This document shows, one piece after another, positions 58,364 through 64,000 of a stretch of 64,000 nt of DNA. The stretch is from Hypericum androsaemum. Lineage: Eukaryota > Streptophyta > Magnoliopsida > Malpighiales > Hypericaceae. Both the position numbers and the translations under genes were made by a program. Within the stretch, counting starts at the first letter, position 1. Each line of letters begins with the position of its first letter. The notes beneath the pieces are model-generated. The model was given only the letters and a program-made list of their open reading frames with translations, did not search any database and was not told the DNA's origin. Where the stretch lies: positions 5,416,521 to 5,480,520 of the forward strand of contig OZ023193.1 in the NCBI GenBank assembly GCA_963995505.1, in the 5' to 3' direction.

Positions 58364-59486
58364 TTTCGGGTCTTGCCCAGAATATCAAAGATAGTTTTAT
58401 GACATGTGGAAAGTTGCCATTATTTCCGGAAAAATAATAGAGTAACGAATTGATTTTCAAATCATGTACAATAGTTCCTTTTTGAGTTCCATGCACTTAC
58501 CTCTTCCCCACCCGGATGTATTGATCTATTTGTCCAGGACAGTTTTGGTGGTATAGGAATACCCAGACTCGTGTCTATGTAATTGCTACGCTAATGACTC
58601 AATGAGCGGAAAATATTCACCATTCTTAAAAAAAGAGCAAAATTTCCCGCTATGGATGACGCGGTAGACACAGGTTAGAAAAAACTAACTATAGTTAAGA
58701 ATTTTTAATCGTGTGAATTTAGAAAATTTTCTATCGCCAAAATAGATAAATGAAAATGACATAATATTTAGTCAAAAAAATATATTTTTTAAGACCTAAA
58801 AGGTATAACATTTACTTCTCAACTTAGTTACATCCAAGATTGCTGCCTGCTCGAGTGAAGCAGGTTCAGCAACAACAGCATATTACAACACAGAACCAAA
58901 CATCCCCTCCCAGCAACCTGTACTCGCACATCTCTTGACAATTAGCATATAGCATCCCCCACAAACCAGAAAAGAAACCACCAGATGACCCTCCCAATTT
59001 CACCTAAAACCCGCTTATCAAAATTGATAGAAGGTTGTGGCCATGGAACTCATTAAAAAAATCTGACATGATAAAATCCCCTTAGGAAAACTCATGCCAA
59101 GAAAAAAGTGCCTCAGATAGCACATCGACTCTTTACCTAACCCATTCCCACGGGATACTAAAATATATTTATCTCTAGTATCGTTACGTTTTAATGCAGA
59201 CTCCACACTTATTTCACTTTATTTTCTCAAATATACTTCTATTTTTATTTGTCCTAATACTACGACGATAAAAAAACAACAATAGCGAGTTTGATGTGTT
59301 ATATAAATTTTTTTTGAGAAATGATGTGTTATATAAATTGATCTTACCTCTGACGGATTTTCCCACCATAAAAAAGGACAAATAGACGCTTCCAATACTT
59401 TCCTTTTCTAGCTCTCGTCTAAAGAAAACAAACTGACAAGACATGACAACAAACATTAAGACAAACTAATCGTCACTTGCATGGAC
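58364..59486. other. AT-rich spacer
   Basis: No gene or clear repeat apart from a short direct repeat gatgtgttatataaatt near 59292 and 59323. Confidence 0.5.
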
Positions 59487-59489
59487 TAA

Positions 59490-61437
59490 GACTATGTGCA
59501 ACAGTCCCGAGCGCCGAGCGCTCGACCTATTATTTTATTATTTAAAAAAATGGTGTTTAATGATTTTCGCTCGGCCGAGTAGATTGGCTAGCCAATCCTG
59601 CTCCCGAGCTGATTGGTTGGCTTTTTTTATCTAACTATCTATTTATTTCTACTTGGCATAATATTATTCGTAAAAATAAATGTATTCGGATAATATTTTT
59701 GTGGTTAGCTTATCTTTAGCAATAAATTTAAAAAATATTAAATTTTGTATCTCTATAAATAGAGTCCAATGTTAACATATTTTCATATACCATCTAAAAT
59801 TTTCTCTTCTTTCACTACATAATCTCTTCTTATAAATTGTCTCTATTATATTATTTCTATTATGGATCCAAATGATCCTAATTGAGCATATTTGGCAAAA
59901 GTTTGAAAACGATAATTAATTATGTAATTTTAAATTTCTGTATTTGTAATATGAAAATTTCATATTCGTAATTTATCATTTGTACCTTAAATTATTTTTA
60001 TCTAATTTAGTATTCTAATTTTTGCTTTTGTAATTTTATGACTTAATCACAATATTTAATCGTGTTATTAAAAACATAATTATTTTCGTAATATATATTT
60101 TTAATCTAAACAAATCAGAGTAGATAATATGTGGATGAGAGAGAAATTAATTATTTATTCTGTGAACTGAGTTGCTGATATGGGTAGAAAAGACTACCCA
60201 CATCAGCAACCCATCCAATCCAGGTCACGGAATAAATTATTAATTTCTCTCTATTCCATACCCAATTCCTACCCAATCCAATCCACTTACATATTTTCTA
60301 CCCACATCAGCAACTCAGTTCACAGAATAAATAATTAATTTCTCTCTCATCCACATATTATCTACTCTGATTTGTTTAGATTAAAAATATATATTACGAA
60401 AATAATTATGTTTTTAATAACACGATTAAATATTGTGATTAAGTCATAAAATTACAAAAGCAAAAATTAGAATACTAAATTAGATAAAAATAATTTAAGG
60501 TACAAATGATAAATTACGAATATGAAGTTTTCATATTACAAATACAGGAATTTCAAATTACATAATTAATTATCGTTTCCAAACTTTTGCCACAACTTTT
60601 TATTCTGGAGTCCAATTGAGTTGATTCAAGTTGCTTTGTGAAGGTGGGACATATATCTATAACTTTTTAGCTTATAACTTCTCCAAATTCGAAGTATAAG
60701 AACGTCAAAAATATATTTGAAGTCAATAGTCGAGCGAGTTACGAGTACGAGTTTCGATTTGGGAGCCACAACTTCTTATTCCGGAGTCCAATTGAGTTAA
60801 TTCAAGTTGCTTTGTGAAGGTGGGACATATATCTACAACTTTTTAGTTTATGACTTCTCCAAATTCGAAGTATAAGAATATCAAAAATATATTTGAAGTC
60901 AATAGTTGAGCGAGTTACGAGTATGAGTTTTGATTTGGGAGCCACAACTTTTTATTCCATAGTCCAATTGAGTTGATTCAAATTGCTTTGTGAAGGTGGG
61001 ACATATATCTACAACTTTTTAGTTTATGACTTCTCCAAATTCGAAGTATAAGAATGTCAAAAATATGTTTGAAATTAATATTCGAACGATTTAGTTATGT
61101 CAAAAATTGGAATACAAATTGTGAATCAAAATATGTCAATATTGGGCTCTATTTTTTATAGATATTAAAAAAAATTTAATTTTGTTAAAGATAACTTCAA
61201 TTTTTATAACTACACAAATCTTATCCGAATAAATCTATTTTTACGAATAATATTATGCCAAGTGAAAATAACTAGATAGTTAGATTATTGAAAAAAAAAT
61301 TGACCAACCAATCCGCTCGGGAGCGGGATTGGCTGGCCAATCCGCTCGGCCGAGCGTTCATCACTTCTTTTCTATTTTTTTTAAAATTAATTAAATATTG
61401 GCCGAGCACTCGACTCGGCCAACTGATGTACATAGTC
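59490..61437. mobile_element. PIF/Harbinger-like foldback element (1948 bp) with TAA duplication
   Basis: The left end GACTATGTGCAACAG and the right inverted end gactatgtacatcagt are flanked by the 3-bp duplication TAA (59487-59489 and 61438-61440), the PIF/Harbinger signature. The two halves are inverted copies of each other around about 60230. For example, an agataaaaataatttaagg phrase at 60484 matches its complement at about 59990, and gattggctggccaatccgct near 61330 matches the left arm. The right arm has an extra block of three 176-bp tandem repeats. A short ATG frame near 59860 (MDPNDPN, then stop) might be a remnant of a Harbinger-encoded protein; that is a guess. No transposase. Confidence 0.85.
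60594..61090. repeat. Three 176-bp tandem repeats
   Basis: Copies start at 60594, 60770 and 60946 (third partial). Each contains aattgagttgattcaagttg, ggtgggacatatatctaca and atgacttctccaaattcgaa. The same unit, more diverged, occurs at about 27720-28030 in the related element. Confidence 0.9.
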
Positions 61438-61440
61438 TAA

Positions 61441-62590
61441 GGGCCACATGATCCAACCTGGAACCCACTTAAAAGGGTCGCTCCTATACAATGCAAGCTT
61501 GACCATCACCCTCATGTCCGGAGGTTTCTGATGTAGTGTTTTTTTACATCAGTTTCTGATGTAGTAGAAGGTTCACAATATTGCAATGTTTTAAACGAAT
61601 AGAAGAATAATTTGATCGGCTTTCTGGGTCACGGCTCAATTGATCCAACTGAATCGAATTTCCAATCGGACCAAAACTTTTTAACTACTCTCCGGAATTT
61701 TATAAAACGACTCGAAACTCTTTCGATTGACAATCTAAACGTGTTTTTTAAAACCTTCGAATATGGCTCCAATTTGCCTCTTCTTCTCTCTCAACATATC
61801 CCTGACCCTACGATCACCGCCCTTTATACTTTCACTTGATACACACATCTTATAATCCACAAACCCTATGATCGCCACCTTTTCCACATTCTTAACTGCA
61901 ATTTGTCTCGCAAGCCGTGAAACGGTAAATTTGTGTATAATCCTATTAGCAATTACAGATTCATACTCCAATCGAGGTCTAACGGATTTAATTTTCTTAT
62001 CAAAGTCATGCACCTCGTTCAACTTTCAGTGTTTTGTTTGCATGCATTGGACTAGGACTACCGAAGCACCTCAAGAGAATTCCCATAATTCAGTTGCCCC
62101 ATAAGGATTTAATTAAAATTATACTTTTGGACTTGGGCTATACTTCTTATGGATACAAGACGGTGACGTCCAATAGAGAGTGGCCAACGATAATAGAGAG
62201 AGAAATATAAGGTGACGTCCAAAATATTTATATTTTTAAATACAAATAAAATCTAATTGCGCCACCATAAATATAACTCGGCAAGTAGAATAATCCTATT
62301 TGGGTTTTCAGCAAAATTACTTGGGGTGAGGTGTATATATCAGGTTTATATTTGGGCCAACAAACTTTTAATCAATTTTAGAAGAGATAACGGGAAATTT
62401 GCAAATTTACCATAGATCTAAAAAAAGTTAACCGCTAAATATGTAAAAAGTGAGATTAACAGCCCACGAGCACCTAACCGCTTTTGCTCTTCCATCGAAC
62501 GACCAGTCACTCGCCCGAGAATCGTAACAAATCCAGAAGATTTCTTCCCCAAACAGCCGATCTCCGCTTCCCATCCCCACGCGAACCGTT
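61441..62590. other. Spacer and TAF9 upstream region
   Basis: Frames of 75-95 codons on both strands (61612-62104) overlap one another without any recognised domain. The last 100 bp before 62591 is GC-richer and looks like the TAF9 leader. No TATA box stands out, which is common for housekeeping genes. Confidence 0.5.
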
Positions 62591-63235
62591 ATGGCGGAGG
62601 AGCGAGAGGACGCGGCGGCTGTGCCCCGGGGCGCGAGGATAGTTCGGTCGTTGCTGAAGTCAATGGGCGTGGAGGAGTACGAGCCCCGTGTGATCCACCA
62701 GTTTCTCGAGCTCTGGTATCGCTACGCCGTCGATGTCCTCTCCGACGCCCAGCTCTACTCTGACCACGCCGGGAAATCCTCCGTCGACACCGATGACGTC
62801 AGGCTCGCGATCCAGTCCAAGGTCAACTCCTCCTTCTCCCAGCCCCCTCCCCGCGAGGTAACAACTTTTTCCCTCTCTGTTTAATTAATTGTTTATTCGA
62901 TTTCTAGGGTTTGAGGAAGTTAATGTTTGGTTGGTTGGTTGGTTTGTTAGATTCTGCTGGAGATGGCAAAGAACAGGAACAAGATCCCGCTGCCTAAGTC
63001 GATTGCGGGAACTAGCGTCCCACTCCCCCCCGACCAGGACACGCTGATCGCCCCCAACTACCAGCTCGCTGTACCGAACAAGCGGCCTGCGTCTCAGGCG
63101 ATGGAGGAGACGGAGGAGGACGATGAGGGTGCGACCCCTGCATTGTCGCAGGAGCCGAAGACCGATGTGCAGCAATCGCAGCAGCACGCTACGCCGCAGA
63201 GGGTTTCGTTTCCCTTGGCCAAGCGGTCCAAGTGA
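62591..63235 (+). CDS. TAF9: TFIID/SAGA subunit TAF9
   Basis: Two exons, 62591-62857 and 62951-63235, join in phase ([19 protein letters not shown]) to give 183 residues, the length I recall for Arabidopsis TAF9. Residues about 12-80 form the histone-fold domain ([53 protein letters not shown]), which pairs with TAF6. The segment after it ([15 protein letters not shown]) is conserved in the family. The C-terminal third is acidic and Gln-rich and ends PLAKRSK. It works in the nucleus as part of TFIID and SAGA in RNA polymerase II initiation. Confidence 0.94.
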
Positions 63236-63951
63236 CGGGTTCAATGCTGTCAAAAGCTTCGGCCTGTCATTTGAACTGTATGCATTGTACAATGAATTGT
63301 GGCGAGGTGATCATGGTCGAATAGGTAGTGATACTTTCCGCGCCATTCGCAGGCGCGCAATGTAGTAGCCACCGGTATTGTCATCTGCAGGAACTCGATT
63401 CGTAAGGAAATAGCGCCTTTGTTTGTTCGCTATGTATGGCAGTGGAACGAAAGGGGGATTTATCTTTAGTCCGGATGCATCTAGGTGCATACACAAAAGC
63501 AAGCTCCTCCCATTCAAATTCTCGATGTGGACAATTGCTGAACCTCCAAGAGCTCACACATAGTTGCTGATCTACATTCAAGCTGAAAAATAGCCAGCTT
63601 CGTATGCTTGCCGACTAACTTCGACTAATCCAAGTTCGATATAAAGTATGGTCAATTATTTCGCCGAGAAATGACTCTATATGGTCAATTGTTTAACTGG
63701 ATCAAGAAGCATCCATGATGCAAAAAGTTCCCAACCTCACTTTACTTGAACATACAGCTCTAACCAAGAACACCAGCTTGCGAAACCAGGAAAATGGTGT
63801 AAGGATCATACAGGATCAAAGTTCAAAGTGGGGGTAAAGGCTCCCCAGAACTTGCTCAAATCCAATCAGTTAGTGGATAGAACCTTGACTAACAGCTGTT
63901 ATTTACTGGCTTGGCTATATACAAGAATAACAAATGTTGCCTATATATGAT
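63236..63951. other. TAF9 3' region and spacer
   Basis: It includes the TAF9 3' UTR at the left. Frames at 63123-63365 and on the minus strand have no domain. The right part may be the 3' UTR of a minus-strand gene that enters the window from beyond 64000. Confidence 0.5.
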
Positions 63952-64000
63952 CTAAAGGAAGATCGGTCGATCGAGTGTCAACTTCTCCCGGAGGCTGTTG
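63952..64000 (-). CDS. Possible C-terminal end of a minus-strand gene cut by the window
   Basis: Read from the window edge, the minus strand encodes SLREKLTLDRPIFL and then TAG at 63954-63952. The base composition is less AT-rich than the spacer and the frame is open to the edge. Only about 15 residues are visible, so the identity cannot be given and the call is tentative. Confidence 0.3.
   Translation of the reverse strand, partial: NSLREKLTLDRPIFL

Noticed and set aside
61612..62104. Overlapping 75- to 95-codon frames on both strands upstream of TAF9
   Set aside because: No domain on either strand and no splice logic; the two strands exclude each other without evidence for either.

Overview
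This window is nuclear DNA of a flowering plant, most likely a dicot. The genes have short introns with GT/AG borders and belong to plant-specific families (R2R3-MYB, AINTEGUMENTA-like AP2, GRF, GRAS/NSP1, germin-like). Much of the AT-rich space between them is made of transposons. I cannot name the species. No rRNA, tRNA, CRISPR array or bacterial-type operon was seen.

Layout. 0.1-1.8 kb: decayed LINE, minus strand. 2.3-3.6 kb: R2R3-MYB gene with a bHLH-binding motif, minus strand. 3.6-16 kb: no host gene; a short LINE tail, a long-terminal-inverted-repeat element with an 8-bp target duplication, and a 3.3-kb hAT element with a broken transposase and a nested repeat element. 16.3-17.6 kb: a near-palindromic element inserted 75 bp before the start codon of an AINTEGUMENTA-like gene (17.7-19.2 kb) that stops after its first AP2 repeat. 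19.3-28.3 kb: transposons, including a family that carries 22-bp minisatellites and a candidate Pack-MULE. 29.5-30.0 kb: small proline-rich membrane protein. 31.8-33.4 kb: repeats. 35.5-37.1 kb: GRF5-like gene with a miR396 site, minus strand. 37.4-38.9 kb: Pack-MULE carrying captured CDKB2 exons, just upstream of the GRF gene. 43.8-44.4 kb: germin-like protein. 46.6-48.3 kb: NSP1-type GRAS factor. 49.5-51.6 kb: SPL2-type RING ubiquitin ligase, minus strand. 51.8-53.9 kb: two adjoining Mutator-type elements. 54.6-56.9 kb: alpha/beta hydrolase, minus strand. 59.5-61.4 kb: PIF/Harbinger-like foldback element. 62.6-63.2 kb: TFIID subunit TAF9. 63.95-64 kb: possible end of another gene, minus strand.

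The host genes do not form one pathway; they are independent loci for transcription, organelle quality control and metabolism. The striking feature is the density of non-autonomous DNA transposons with readable target site duplications. Several sit within about 75-220 bp of start codons (AIL, GRF, SPL2), and at least one has captured a cell-cycle kinase fragment. I found no clearly new biochemical system. The best candidates for a second look are the Pack-MULE next to GRF, the truncated AIL gene, and the minisatellite-bearing element family. All coordinates, splice sites and translations were read by eye, and family assignments rest on recalled motifs rather than searches.
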